From Bacteroidota bacterium (GTDB lineage: Bacteria; Bacteroidota; Bacteroidia; Bacteroidales; F082), in the NCBI GenBank assembly GCA_002686705.1, contig NYYH01000026.1, positions 1-40,815 of the forward strand: a stretch of DNA of 40,815 nucleotides. Reading direction: 5' to 3'. Position 1 is the first letter of the stretch, and each line of letters opens with the position of its first letter. Shown here one piece after another: positions 17,012-26,789 of the stretch. The position numbers and the translations under genes were made by a program. A model generated the notes under the pieces. That model made no database searches. It was not told the DNA's origin and saw only the letters and a program-made list of their open reading frames with translations.

Positions 17012-17150
17012 TAAAACCGATGAAACGAACTGAATAAATTTAATCAATTAATTAGTTAAAGTTATTGATTAAATTTTTCATGAGAGTTCCTGAATGTGCA
17101 GCAATTTTTTTGTAATATTCAGCAAACAAAAAAATTAAAACCGATGAAAC
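17012..17150 (+). repeat. 15-bp direct repeat around two ATG codons (taaaaccgatgaaac), leader of atpZ
   Basis: Copies lie at 17012-17026 and 17136-17150. The second contains the atpZ start (17144). The first contains an ATG at 17020 that opens a five-codon frame (MKRTE, stop at 17035-17037) whose stop touches the base of the hairpin at 17036-17078. The copies could be a duplicated translation-initiation region or a leader-peptide arrangement. Confidence 0.6.
17036..17078 (+). terminator. AT-rich hairpin with T run between bactofilin and atpZ
   Basis: A perfect 13-bp stem (AAATTTAATCAAT at 17036-17048 with ATTGATTAAATTT at 17064-17076) closes a 15-base loop and leads into TTTTT. It contains almost no GC, so it would be a weak terminator or an attenuator rather than a strong stop. 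It lies about 70 bases after the bactofilin stop. Confidence 0.5.
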
Positions 17151-17368
17151 AGGATAATAAAGAGAGTCCTCTGAAGTTTTACGCGAAATACTCTTCTCTT
17201 GCTTTACAGATGATCGTTATAATTTTAGCTGGAGCATTTGGAGGTAAAGCTCTCGATGCTTGGTTAAATTGGAGTTTTCCTGTATTTACATTAGTATTAA
17301 CTCTCCTTTCAGTTGCCGGTGCTGTTTTTTATGCCATGAGGGGTCTCTTTAAAAATAATAATAACTAG
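17144..17368 (+). CDS. atpZ: AtpZ/AtpI family small membrane protein
   Basis: A 74-residue protein with two membrane segments (about 20-40 and 46-66) and the family signature LALQMIVIILAGAFGGKALDAW. AtpZ/AtpI proteins assist assembly of the F-type ATP synthase, or Mg2+/Ca2+ supply to it. I start at ATG 17144 (MKQDNKESPL); a longer frame from 17096 begins at a GTG with a Phe/Gln-rich stretch unlike the family. An AtpI-like gene follows 88 bases on. The ATP synthase subunit genes that usually come next in Bacteroidota are absent from the window. Confidence 0.85.
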   Translation: MKQDNKESPLKFYAKYSSLALQMIVIILAGAFGGKALDAWLNWSFPVFTLVLTLLSVAGAVFYAMRGLFKNNNN

Positions 17369-17456
17369 TTTCGATATTACGTTGTTAAAAGGTATACATT
17401 TAAAACTTTAAATTTTACCTTATAACTGTTTAATTTGACAAGACAATCTATACATT

Positions 17457-17840
17457 ATGAAAAGTAAAATTGCACCATTTGTTGTGGGTTTTAGTTATTA
17501 TTCGGGTATTATTTTTTTCTTAAGTCTTGCGGTTCAATTATGGATACCTGATATTGAGATAAGCAATACATGGCCCTTTATACTATTATTTATATATGGT
17601 TTTACCTTATTTGCTTTCACAATGTTAGTCAAATATATCGACACTAAATTATCACATTTTGCAAATGCTTTTATGCTGGTGAATTTTGGCAAACTAATTC
17701 TTTTCTCAATAATAATTATAGTTTACGCCTGGTTAGTTCGAGACGACGCTATTTCATTTACTGTTACCTTTTTTGTTTATTATTTGATGTTAACCACTTA
17801 TGAAATTATTGCGTTGCTCAAAATTCCAAAAGGATCCTAA
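17457..17840 (+). CDS. AtpI-like four-helix membrane protein
   Basis: A 127-residue protein with four hydrophobic helices (about 6-28, 38-58, 70-94 and 98-120) and little else. The size, topology and place directly after atpZ match the ATP synthase I-like protein usually found before atpB in Bacteroidota. Sequence evidence alone is weak because the family is poorly conserved. After the stop, the same frame stays open for another 38 codons and is hydrophobic, but it has no start and I do not call it. No atpB remnant is recognised in the 155 bases that follow. Confidence 0.65.
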   Translation: MKSKIAPFVVGFSYYSGIIFFLSLAVQLWIPDIEISNTWPFILLFIYGFTLFAFTMLVKYIDTKLSHFANAFMLVNFGKLILFSIIIIVYAWLVRDDAISFTVTFFVYYLMLTTYEIIALLKIPKGS

Positions 17841-17995
17841 TCAGCCATCTTCCGGTTAAGTAATTTCGCATCTTATGTAATCTTCATCCACTGGATTTTA
17901 AATTTCATTTTATTATTACAATTGTATAGAATAAATTTATACTTTTATCAATCATAATAACATACCACTAACTATCAGCATTAATCTGATATACT

Positions 17996-18469
17996 ATGAT
18001 AGTACAATCATCATTCGAGGACTTTTTATACATTATCTTAGGATTAGTTTGGATAATTTTTTCTTTCTATAAAGCCAAAAAGAAGAAAAAAGAAAAAGAA
18101 GCACCAAGTCAATCGGGTGAAAAAAAATCATTGGTTGAATCTTTGCTCAACGAAATGGGGCTTCAGGATGAAGAGGAAGAGCCGCATTATGTGGAACCAT
18201 ATCAAGATACAAAAAAGATTGAACCTGAGCCGAATCAGGTTATAGACGAGAAGCTCGAGGAAGTTTTTTCATACGATGATTATTATGAAGAAAGCAACTA
18301 TAATTCAAAAGATGATGTCATTGAAAGAAAGCCTGTACTGCCAATCAAGAATATTGATAAGGCTTATAAAATTTCCGAAAAATCTTCTTCAACAAGGAAG
18401 GTCGGAAAAAATATCAATTTAAGAAAAGCTGTTATCTATTCTGAGATTTTGAAAAAAGTCTATTTTTGA
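17996..18469 (+). CDS. Conserved Bacteroidota hypothetical protein, single N-terminal membrane anchor
   Basis: A 157-residue protein. One membrane helix (about 9-24) is followed by a Lys/Glu-rich stretch (KAKKKKKEKE), a long acidic and probably disordered middle (about 40-125), and a short conserved C-terminus (INLRKAVIYSEILKKVYF). I recall this tail, of the form LRKAVIYSEIL, from small uncharacterised Bacteroidota proteins. The layout suggests a membrane tether presenting a C-terminal binding peptide. A 6-bp stem (TATCAG/CTGATA, 17973-17991) sits just before the ATG. No function can be assigned. Confidence 0.7.
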   Translation: MIVQSSFEDFLYIILGLVWIIFSFYKAKKKKKEKEAPSQSGEKKSLVESLLNEMGLQDEEEEPHYVEPYQDTKKIEPEPNQVIDEKLEEVFSYDDYYEESNYNSKDDVIERKPVLPIKNIDKAYKISEKSSSTRKVGKNINLRKAVIYSEILKKVYF

Positions 18470-18579
18470 AATGTTAAGAAAAGTTAAAATAATTTTGTTT
18501 GGTATAATCAAATATTGTTAAATTTACCGACTTTTAAAGTAAATAGTCAAAGAATAAAGTTTAATATAAATTTGCTGGT

Positions 18580-21500
18580 ATGTTAAAAAATTTACTCCTT
18601 ACTCTTGGTTTAATTTTTGTAACAGGCGCCCTAATGTTCGCACAAGATGGTGCATTGAAAGGGAAAGTGCTTGACAAAGACACAAAAGAACCAATTCCTT
18701 TTGCCAATATTATTCTGGAAAACAAAGGATCGCAAGTTGGAGGTGCTACTTCTGATTACGATGGTAATTACATCATCAAGCCTATCCCTCCGGGCAAGTA
18801 TGATTTGAAAGCAACTTTTGTTGGTTTTAAAACCGTACTTATCCAAGGAATCATTATTGGCGGTGATCAAATCAGATTTTATGATATTGAACTTACTTCA
18901 TCAGCTGAAACTCTCGATGTTGTAGAAATTGTTGATTACAAGGTTCCGTTAATCGACAAGGATCAAACGGCATCAGGAGCAACAATTACTGCTGAGGAAA
19001 TATCAAAAATGCCAAACCGAACTGCCAACGCTGTTGCAACTACAGTAGGAGGGGTATTCTCTCAAGATGGGGAAAGAGGTAGTGTTCGTGGAGCCCGTAC
19101 CAATGCTACGGCTATGTATATTGATGGAATACGTGTAATAGGAAACGCAAGTGTTCCTCAATCTGCTATTGAGCAGGTTGATGTTATCCTTGGTGGTGTA
19201 CCGGCCCGTTATGGTGACGTAACTTCTGGAATAATTAATGTAACTACAAAAGGCCCTGCCCGTCAATTTGGCGCTGGCATTGAGTTGGAAACATCAGAAT
19301 TTTTGGATCCTTATGGTCACAATAGAGTTGGATTTAACTTAATGGGGCCGCTGATTAAAAATAAAGACAAAAGCACATCACTTCTTGGATTTTTTATCGC
19401 TGGTGATATTAATTTAAACCAAGATGGAAGACCTTCTGCTACTGGTTTTTATTCCCTTACCCCTGAAAACTTGCAGCTTCTAGAAGACAATCCAGTCAGA
19501 CCCTCAGGTACAGGTGCTGGTACCTTTATCAATGGAGCATTTTTAAGAAACAGCGATTTGGAGCATGTCAAAACTTCTCCAAACACAGCTCGCCAGAATT
19601 ATAACTTCATAGGTAATATAAACATCCGAACCACCGAAACTATTAACCTTACCCTCGGAGGAAGCTATAATTATTATAATGGGCGAGATTATAACTACAA
19701 TGCAACACTTGCAAACTGGGATAAAAACATACTCAGAAAAACCACTACATACCGTGGTTATGTTCGATTTACACAACGTTTTCCAACTGCAGTTGAAAGC
19801 ACATCGGTTTTCAAGAACTTTTATTATTCTCTACAATTTGATTACACTAAAAGTAAAGGTGAATTTGGTGATGCAAATCATTGGAATAACCTTTTTAAAT
19901 ATGGATATATTGGAAAGTTCACAACATATAAAACCCCTACTTTTGAATTAGATACTGCTTATGTTAATGGTCACCATTATGAAAATGTTTGGGTGCTTAA
20001 TTCATGGGATTTTGACACACTCGTTGATTGGAGTGCACGAGATATAAATCCTCTCTTGGCAAAATACACTACTGATTATTATAGTATATATGAAGGCATG
20101 CCTGAAGGCCATTATCAAAATATTGATGATATACTTCTTGGTCAGGGTCTAATAAATGGGAGTACTCCTCAGAATATTTATACGTTGTATCAATCACCAG
20201 GAACTAATCAGTCAGGTTATAATAAATATAACAACGATCAGTACAACATGAGAATGGATGCGTCACTCGATATTGGAAATCATGGTATTAAAATAGGTTT
20301 TCAATATGAGCAACGCACTAACAGATTTATCAACTATGCCCCTACCGGTTTTTGGAACCTTGTACGTGACGGTAGAGGACTTACAAACTTTCATTTGCGG
20401 GAACTTGATACAGAACATCCTGAGCTTATTTCACACAATGGTTACCCTGATACTGTTATCTATAGAAGAAAGTATGATGCCAATTCACAACGCACTTTCG
20501 ACAAAAATTTAAGGGAAGCAATGGGTTTACCTGTTGATGGACTCGATTACATTGTGATGGATTCATACGATTATGATGATGGCTCAATCGATTATTATGA
20601 TAAAAATGGTAATATGCACTCTGTTAACCTTGCTCCTGATGCATTAAACGTTAGCCTCTTTTCACCTGATGAACTTTGGAATGATGGGCTTTCTGCAATT
20701 AATTATGCAGGTTATGATTATCAGGGAAATGTATTAACAACCCAACCTGCTTACGCCGACTTTTTTAACAAAACTGATGCAAACGGAGAATATACTCGAG
20801 ATATTGGTGCCTTTCAACCAATTTATATGGCTGGTTATATCCAGGATCAGTTTGCATTTAAAGACCTTATTTTTAATGTAGGTGTTCGTATTGATAGATT
20901 TGATGCTAACCAAAAGGTATTGGAAGATCCATTCGTGCTGTATCCTACGCATGATGTTTCTAATATTAATACTGTCCCAGGATTTGAAAATGTAACGCAC
21001 CCTTCAAGTATGGGCGATGATTTTGTAGTTTATGTTAATAAGGTTAAAGATCCAGAATATGTTGTTGGTTATCGACATGAGTATACTTGGTATAATGCCG
21101 ATGGTATTGAAATTCTTGATCCTACTATCTTAGATGTTGGTAACGGAATTGCACCAGCATTACTTGATCAGGATCAATCGCAGGTAACAATAAGCTCTTT
21201 TAAAGATTATGATCCACAGATTAATGTGATGCCACGAATTTCGTTTTCATTCCCAATTTCTGATGAAGCGTTATTCTTTGCACATTATGATGTTCTAACA
21301 CAAAGACCAACAAGTAATGTCTTTTCTAATCCCTCTTCTTATTATTTCTTTAATAACATTGGTGGGAGATTGAATAATCCATCTCTAGAACCTACAAAAA
21401 CTATTGATTATGAGTTAGGATTTACTCAAAAGGTGTCAAATACTTCTTCTGTCACATTTACAACATTTTATCGTGAAATGAGAAGTATGATCCAAATATA

Positions 21501-22299
21501 CCGTTTTAATGGAGCATATCCAAAGGACTATACTTCATATAATAATCTTGACTTTGGAACAGTTAAAGGTCTTACTGCTGAATACGACCTTCGTCGTACC
21601 GGAAATGTGCGTGTAAGAGCGGCTTATACATTACAATTTGCTGATGCAACTGGTGCTTCGACAACTACAGCAGCTTCTCTAGTTGCAGCAGGATTACCTA
21701 ACCTACGATCTACTTTCCCATTGCCATGGGATAGAAGACATGCGTTTAATATTGTTATTGATTATCGTTATGGCTCAGGTTCAAATTATAATGGTCCCAG
21801 GATTAATCGTAACAAATCAGGCAAAGCACCTATAGAACCTTTAAGCAATTTAGGATTTAGTTTGACAATTAATGGTGGTTCAGGAACACCATATACAGCC
21901 TCCAGGGAAGTCAATTCTCGTTTATCTGGCGGCACTCGACTTCTGAAAGGTACTTATGGTGGTTCAAGACTGCCATGGCAATTCAGATTAGACCTGAGAG
22001 TTGATAAAGATTTCTATTTTAAGCTGAAAAAAGATGCTGGAGACAATGCCAAAGGCGCATATTTAAATGTTTATTTACAGGTACTAAACCTGCTTAACAC
22101 AAAAAATATTATAAATGTTTATCCATATACCGGTAATCCGGATGATGATGGTTATCTAACAGCCCCTGAATGGCAACGCCAAATCAACAATCAACTTGAT
22201 CCAATGTCATTTAGGGATTTATATGGCAATTTCATTGATAATCCAGCTAATTATAGTTCACCTCGTCAAATACGTCTTGGACTAACATTTAACTTTTAA
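18580..22299 (+). CDS. TonB-dependent outer membrane receptor with carboxypeptidase-regulatory-like domain
   Basis: A 1239-residue outer membrane protein. A signal peptide (1-21) is followed by a CarboxypepD_reg-like domain (about 25-110, GKVLDKDTKEPIPFANI ... ATFVGFKT), a plug domain (about 125-225, with VRGARTNATAMYIDGIRV and VILGGVPARYGDVTSGIINVTTKG), and a long barrel ending RLGLTFNF, with the terminal Phe typical of barrels. No SusD partner follows; instead a giant secreted protein and a PorV-like barrel are encoded 51 bases downstream. The substrate is unknown and may be a protein, peptide or glycan fragment. TAAATTTG at 18567-18574 is a possible -7 element but would give an almost leaderless mRNA, so I do not list it separately. 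Confidence 0.92.
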   Translation: MLKNLLLTLGLIFVTGALMFAQDGALKGKVLDKDTKEPIPFANIILENKGSQVGGATSDYDGNYIIKPIPPGKYDLKATFVGFKTVLIQGIIIGGDQIRFYDIELTSSAETLDVVEIVDYKVPLIDKDQTASGATITAEEISKMPNRTANAVATTVGGVFSQDGERGSVRGARTNATAMYIDGIRVIGNASVPQSAIEQVDVILGGVPARYGDVTSGIINVTTKGPARQFGAGIELETSEFLDPYGHNRVGFNLMGPLIKNKDKSTSLLGFFIAGDINLNQDGRPSATGFYSLTPENLQLLEDNPVRPSGTGAGTFINGAFLRNSDLEHVKTSPNTARQNYNFIGNINIRTTETINLTLGGSYNYYNGRDYNYNATLANWDKNILRKTTTYRGYVRFTQRFPTAVESTSVFKNFYYSLQFDYTKSKGEFGDANHWNNLFKYGYIGKFTTYKTPTFELDTAYVNGHHYENVWVLNSWDFDTLVDWSARDINPLLAKYTTDYYSIYEGMPEGHYQNIDDILLGQGLINGSTPQNIYTLYQSPGTNQSGYNKYNNDQYNMRMDASLDIGNHGIKIGFQYEQRTNRFINYAPTGFWNLVRDGRGLTNFHLRELDTEHPELISHNGYPDTVIYRRKYDANSQRTFDKNLREAMGLPVDGLDYIVMDSYDYDDGSIDYYDKNGNMHSVNLAPDALNVSLFSPDELWNDGLSAINYAGYDYQGNVLTTQPAYADFFNKTDANGEYTRDIGAFQPIYMAGYIQDQFAFKDLIFNVGVRIDRFDANQKVLEDPFVLYPTHDVSNINTVPGFENVTHPSSMGDDFVVYVNKVKDPEYVVGYRHEYTWYNADGIEILDPTILDVGNGIAPALLDQDQSQVTISSFKDYDPQINVMPRISFSFPISDEALFFAHYDVLTQRPTSNVFSNPSSYYFFNNIGGRLNNPSLEPTKTIDYELGFTQKVSNTSSVTFTTFYREMRSMIQIYRFNGAYPKDYTSYNNLDFGTVKGLTAEYDLRRTGNVRVRAAYTLQFADATGASTTTAASLVAAGLPNLRSTFPLPWDRRHAFNIVIDYRYGSGSNYNGPRINRNKSGKAPIEPLSNLGFSLTINGGSGTPYTASREVNSRLSGGTRLLKGTYGGSRLPWQFRLDLRVDKDFYFKLKKDAGDNAKGAYLNVYLQVLNLLNTKNIINVYPYTGNPDDDGYLTAPEWQRQINNQLDPMSFRDLYGNFIDNPANYSSPRQIRLGLTFNF

Positions 22300-22350
22300 G
22301 ATTAAACAATACTGATAAATTAAATTTAGAAAGTAAAAAATATAAGCATC

Positions 22351-25300
22351 ATGAAGAAAATACTACGAGCCTGTATGATCGTTTTTGTTTCAGTTGTGTT
22401 TTTGAATCAGCTTACTGCCGAAAAATATATTGGTGATAAAACGAAGCAGGGAAGCAACCTGAAAGAAACTACGGCCGGTTGTTCACCGGCTTCAGCTTAC
22501 GATTGGCTTGACATAAACAATGCAAGAGCACGTATAAACGCTGGTGGAGACATGTGGTGGGATCTTGATGGCCTTGGCAAATATTTTATCCCGAATGAAG
22601 GGACTGCCACCTCAATGTTCGCAAGTGCATTATGGATAGGTGGCCTCGACATTAACAACCAGCTTAAACTTGCTGCTCAGCGATATCGTCAAGTAGGAAT
22701 TGATTATTGGACCGGACCTCTTACGATTGATGGAACTGCTTCTATAGATGAAACTGTTTGTGCCCAATATGATGAATTTTTCAAGATTACTAGGGCTCAG
22801 GTAGATGAATTCTTATCACACACCGATCCTATTGATGGCCATTTTATACCAAGTGCAGATTATAATATTCCACCTGCAATACTTGATTGGCCTGCTCATG
22901 GTGATGTATCACAAGGACAAAGTTATTATTTGGCTCCGTTTTATGATGTGCTTGGAGATGGTGAATACGATCCATATGCAGGTGATTATCCATATTATGA
23001 TATTACAAACGAGCTTTGCCATACTGAAACTCCAACTATGGAGCAAGAATTTGAAGGTACTGTAACTGGTAGTATACTTGCTGACCAGGTTATTAAAGGG
23101 GACCAGACTCTTTGGTGGGTATTTAATGATAAAGGAAATATCCATACTGAAACATCAGGCTCGGCTATTGGTATGGAAATAAGAGCTCAAGCATTTGCTT
23201 TTGCTACAAACGATGTTATTAATAACATGACTTTTTACAGTTATGAAATAATCAACCGGTCAACATTTGAGCTTACCCAAACATATTTTTGCCCATGGAT
23301 GGATCCTGACCTTGGATATGCTTATGATGACTTTGTTGGATGTGATGTTGGTCGCGGTTTGGGTTATTGTTACAATGGTGTTGCTATTGATGGTAGTGGT
23401 ACACCTGAAACGTATGGTGCTCAGCCACCCGCAATTGGTGTTGACTTCTTCCAAGGGCCATATATGGATCCTGATGGTTACGACAATCCTTCATTTGCTG
23501 GTGACAGTACTGCAGGGCCATCCTTTGGTGGTAGTTGCGACATAGTAACGCAAAATGGTGGCCTTCGTAATATGGTTTATCTACCTGACGGTATTCCACA
23601 ATCTATTCCAACCATTGTACGGTCGGCTGCTATTAATGGTGTTAACTTTGGTAATGGTATAGTAGATGACGAACGTTATGGTATGCGGAGGTTTGTGTTC
23701 CATAATAATAGCTCAGGAAACATGGGCGATCCTCAAAATGCACCCCAATATTATAATTATTTAAAAGGAATTTGGAAAGATAATACTATAATGGAATATG
23801 GTGGAACAGGGCATGTTTCTGGAGCAGGAACTGTTGGGCCTCCATGTGACTTCATGTTCCCGGGAGATAGTGACCCATGTAACTGGGGAACACAAGGTAC
23901 CCCGCCTAATGGTGGATTTAATCAAAACGGATTTTACTGGACTGAGGAAACTGGTGATAATGGAGCGCCAAATCCACCTGCGGACAGGCGTTTTATGCAA
24001 TCAGCTGGACCATTTACTCTTAAGCCTGGTGCTGTTAACTATATTACCGTTGGTATTCCATGGGCAAGAGCTCAGGTAGGAGGCCCCTGGGCTTCTGTTG
24101 AACTGCTTAGAGTAGTTGATGACAAATGTCAGGCATTATTTGATAACTGTTTTAAGGTAATTGACGGACCTACTGCACCTGATTTAACTTTGATCGAACT
24201 TGACAGGAAATTAATTGTATATATTACTAACTCTGCAACATCGAATAACTATCTTGAGAAATATAGAGAGTTTGACCCAAATATTATACAACCACTGCCC
24301 GGAAGTGACCCACCTGTTCCAAGCGATGCATGGTATCGGTTTGAAGGATATCAAATTTTCCAGTTAAAAGGACCTACGGTTAGTGTTGATAATATTCACG
24401 ATCCGGACCTCGCTCGCTTAGTAGCACAGTTTGACTTACAGAATGGTATTACAAAAATAGTTAACTACGAATATAATGACTATATTGGTGCAAATGTACC
24501 GATAGTAGAGGTTGATGGTGGTGACAATGGTATTAGTCACTCATTTGAGTTATCACAGGATGCTTTTGCAACAGGTGATGTTCGACTGGTAAATAATAAA
24601 CAATATTATTATCTGGCTCTTGCATATGCGTATAATAATTATCTTCCTTTCGGAATGGACTTTCCAAATAGTAGTGGACAGACACACGCGTATTTATCAG
24701 GAAGAAAAAATATTAGTATGTACACAGGCATGCCACACTTTACTGTTAATGGTACAGTGCTTAATTCTGAATATGGAAATAGTCCGCAAATTACTAGAAT
24801 TGCAGGTAACGGTAATGGAGGTATGAATCTTGATTTCACCCAGGAAACCATTGATGAAATATTATCAAAACCTCCAGCAGATTCAATTAATATATTTGGT
24901 TCACCTGATTATCCTATTGCGTATAACCCGGTTTACAAAATAAACTCAGGGCCATTAAATGTTAAAATTATTGACCCATTAAGTGTTGTTAATGCTGATT
25001 ATAGATGGTGGATGGATACACTAATCCGAGTTCAAGTTACACACGTGACTGACGACCCTCTTGTTGAGGGTGATACAACAAGTAAACTTGTGGGTAACTG
25101 GAAATTAGAAAATTTGACAACTGGTGAAATTCACAAGAGCGACACAACTATAATGGATGAATACGAACAACTGTTTATCGATCTTGGATTCTCAATAAAT
25201 ATTGAACAACCTTTTATCCCAGGCCCAATAGGGATTGGAGAAATAGATAGTGACCCATATTTAGAAATACTTGCTCCAAATAACGGAATGATAGAATCTA

Positions 25301-26748
25301 ATATTACATATGCAGATAGTTCACACAGGTGGCTAAGCGGTGTTAGTGATGTTGATTTGCCAGGATATCCACTTGACTGGATAAGATCAGGTACATATCA
25401 GAGCGGTGCGTTTCCTGGAACGAACGATTGGAATATGTCAGCTTCACCATTTAACCCATGGGATCCTAATTCAGCGTATGCAAACATTCTTACTGGAACC
25501 TGGGCTCCATATTGTATGACAGCTTCCGGTAACAGCAGAGTACCGGGTGAAGTCCTTGAAAGCACATCAGGTCCTGCTTTCAGTAAACTTTCAAAATTAA
25601 AATCTCAATTTAAGGACGTTGCAAGCGTTGATATTGTTCTCACACCTGATAAGGATAAATGGACAAGATGCCCTGTGTTAGAATCAAGTTTTTATGCTGA
25701 ATTGGCTGAAGGTAATGCACAGCGGTTCTATAAACGTGCATCACCATCGGTTGATAAAGATGGCAATTTTGCTGAGATTGGTTCTGGATCAAGTGATAAT
25801 CCTAATGATCCTAATTATATAAGCGATAATGGAATGGGTTGGTTCCCTGGATATGCTCTTAACCTTGAAACTGGCGCAAGGCTTAATATGATGTTTGCCG
25901 AGGATTCGTATCTGGTTGCACAGAATGGACGGGATATGCTGTTTAATCCAACAGCACGTAATCTTGACCTGGAAGATCAGATACTTGATAAAAATATTTG
26001 GATAGGAGAAGGTACAAATCTAACTCCTGTTATGGGTGGTAAACATTATGTTTACGTTATAGATCAAAGGAATGATTATTTCATAAACGATAACGATACT
26101 TTATATAAATTTGAGATGCCTGCTTATGATGCAGGGCGTACTTCGTCACAGATTCTAGATTCAATTTCAACTTTTCTATCAGTATTTGCAGAAAGTAGTT
26201 TCTACGGATTGAATATGTATACCGGAATTCCAATGGGAGTTGTAGGAGAAGAGTGGTTATCGAACGAAGCTAAGATTCGTATCAGATTGAGTAAGCCATA
26301 TCAACAAGGCTATTCTGCCGTTCCGTTAGATACAATTTATCCTAACATGGATATAAACAATTTTTATCCAATGTATGAATTTACAATGGCTGGCCTAGAA
26401 ACGGAGTTTGATGTAACGGAAAAAGAGCAAATCGATTTAGATGTTATTGCAGTTGTGCCGAATCCCTACTATGCCTATTCTGATTACGAGCATAACGCTT
26501 TAGATAACAGAATAAAAATAATAAATCTTCCTGAAAAGTGTACAATTACAATTTATAACGTTAGTGGAAGTAAAATAAAGCAATTCATTAAAGATACACC
26601 GCTGACTACAATTGAATGGGATCTTAAAAACTTTGCTTCTGTACCGATTGCAGGAGGAGTGTATTATTTTCATATTAAATCAGATGAAGGTAATCGTGTC
26701 GTTAAATGGTTCTGTGTAACTAGAGTCCCTGACTTAAACACTTTCTAA
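22351..26748 (+). CDS. Very large secreted protein with T9SS-like C-terminal domain (family unnamed)
   Basis: A 1465-residue protein with a signal peptide (about 1-23) and an N-terminal block found in a recurrent Bacteroidota/Ignavibacteria secreted family: DINNARARINAGGDMWWDL, then ASALWIGGLDINNQLKLAAQRYR and DYWTGPL. The middle is rich in Gly, Asp, Pro and aromatic residues and looks beta-structured with many acidic loops (DPDGYDNPSFAGDSTAGP). The last 90 residues (VVPNPYYAYSD ... CTITIYNVSGSKIKQF ... AGGVYYFHIKSDEGNRVVKWF) resemble a T9SS type A/FlgD-Ig-like sorting domain, with an atypical extension ending PDLNTF. No catalytic motif is recognised. It lies between a TonB receptor and a PorV-like protein in one operon, so it is probably a surface partner of the receptor. 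Confidence 0.82.
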   Translation: MKKILRACMIVFVSVVFLNQLTAEKYIGDKTKQGSNLKETTAGCSPASAYDWLDINNARARINAGGDMWWDLDGLGKYFIPNEGTATSMFASALWIGGLDINNQLKLAAQRYRQVGIDYWTGPLTIDGTASIDETVCAQYDEFFKITRAQVDEFLSHTDPIDGHFIPSADYNIPPAILDWPAHGDVSQGQSYYLAPFYDVLGDGEYDPYAGDYPYYDITNELCHTETPTMEQEFEGTVTGSILADQVIKGDQTLWWVFNDKGNIHTETSGSAIGMEIRAQAFAFATNDVINNMTFYSYEIINRSTFELTQTYFCPWMDPDLGYAYDDFVGCDVGRGLGYCYNGVAIDGSGTPETYGAQPPAIGVDFFQGPYMDPDGYDNPSFAGDSTAGPSFGGSCDIVTQNGGLRNMVYLPDGIPQSIPTIVRSAAINGVNFGNGIVDDERYGMRRFVFHNNSSGNMGDPQNAPQYYNYLKGIWKDNTIMEYGGTGHVSGAGTVGPPCDFMFPGDSDPCNWGTQGTPPNGGFNQNGFYWTEETGDNGAPNPPADRRFMQSAGPFTLKPGAVNYITVGIPWARAQVGGPWASVELLRVVDDKCQALFDNCFKVIDGPTAPDLTLIELDRKLIVYITNSATSNNYLEKYREFDPNIIQPLPGSDPPVPSDAWYRFEGYQIFQLKGPTVSVDNIHDPDLARLVAQFDLQNGITKIVNYEYNDYIGANVPIVEVDGGDNGISHSFELSQDAFATGDVRLVNNKQYYYLALAYAYNNYLPFGMDFPNSSGQTHAYLSGRKNISMYTGMPHFTVNGTVLNSEYGNSPQITRIAGNGNGGMNLDFTQETIDEILSKPPADSINIFGSPDYPIAYNPVYKINSGPLNVKIIDPLSVVNADYRWWMDTLIRVQVTHVTDDPLVEGDTTSKLVGNWKLENLTTGEIHKSDTTIMDEYEQLFIDLGFSINIEQPFIPGPIGIGEIDSDPYLEILAPNNGMIESNITYADSSHRWLSGVSDVDLPGYPLDWIRSGTYQSGAFPGTNDWNMSASPFNPWDPNSAYANILTGTWAPYCMTASGNSRVPGEVLESTSGPAFSKLSKLKSQFKDVASVDIVLTPDKDKWTRCPVLESSFYAELAEGNAQRFYKRASPSVDKDGNFAEIGSGSSDNPNDPNYISDNGMGWFPGYALNLETGARLNMMFAEDSYLVAQNGRDMLFNPTARNLDLEDQILDKNIWIGEGTNLTPVMGGKHYVYVIDQRNDYFINDNDTLYKFEMPAYDAGRTSSQILDSISTFLSVFAESSFYGLNMYTGIPMGVVGEEWLSNEAKIRIRLSKPYQQGYSAVPLDTIYPNMDINNFYPMYEFTMAGLETEFDVTEKEQIDLDVIAVVPNPYYAYSDYEHNALDNRIKIINLPEKCTITIYNVSGSKIKQFIKDTPLTTIEWDLKNFASVPIAGGVYYFHIKSDEGNRVVKWFCVTRVPDLNTF

Positions 26749-26789
26749 TAAATATTTAAAGCCTGAACAAGAATTTAATCAAGTTGAAT

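Noticed and set aside
17916..17925. Another ACAATTGT palindrome like that in the repeats around the efflux gene
   Set aside because: The eight-base core is common in AT-rich sequence and the surrounding bases do not match the 12-bp repeats.
17841..17957. Stop-free hydrophobic extension after the AtpI-like stop, considered as an atpB remnant or readthrough
   Set aside because: It is under 40 codons, lacks a start and shows no atpB motif; such a length is expected by chance in AT-rich DNA.
18567..18574. TAAATTTG as promoter of the TonB receptor gene
   Set aside because: It is only five bases before the ATG and has no -33 box, so it would make an almost leaderless mRNA; kept only as a remark.
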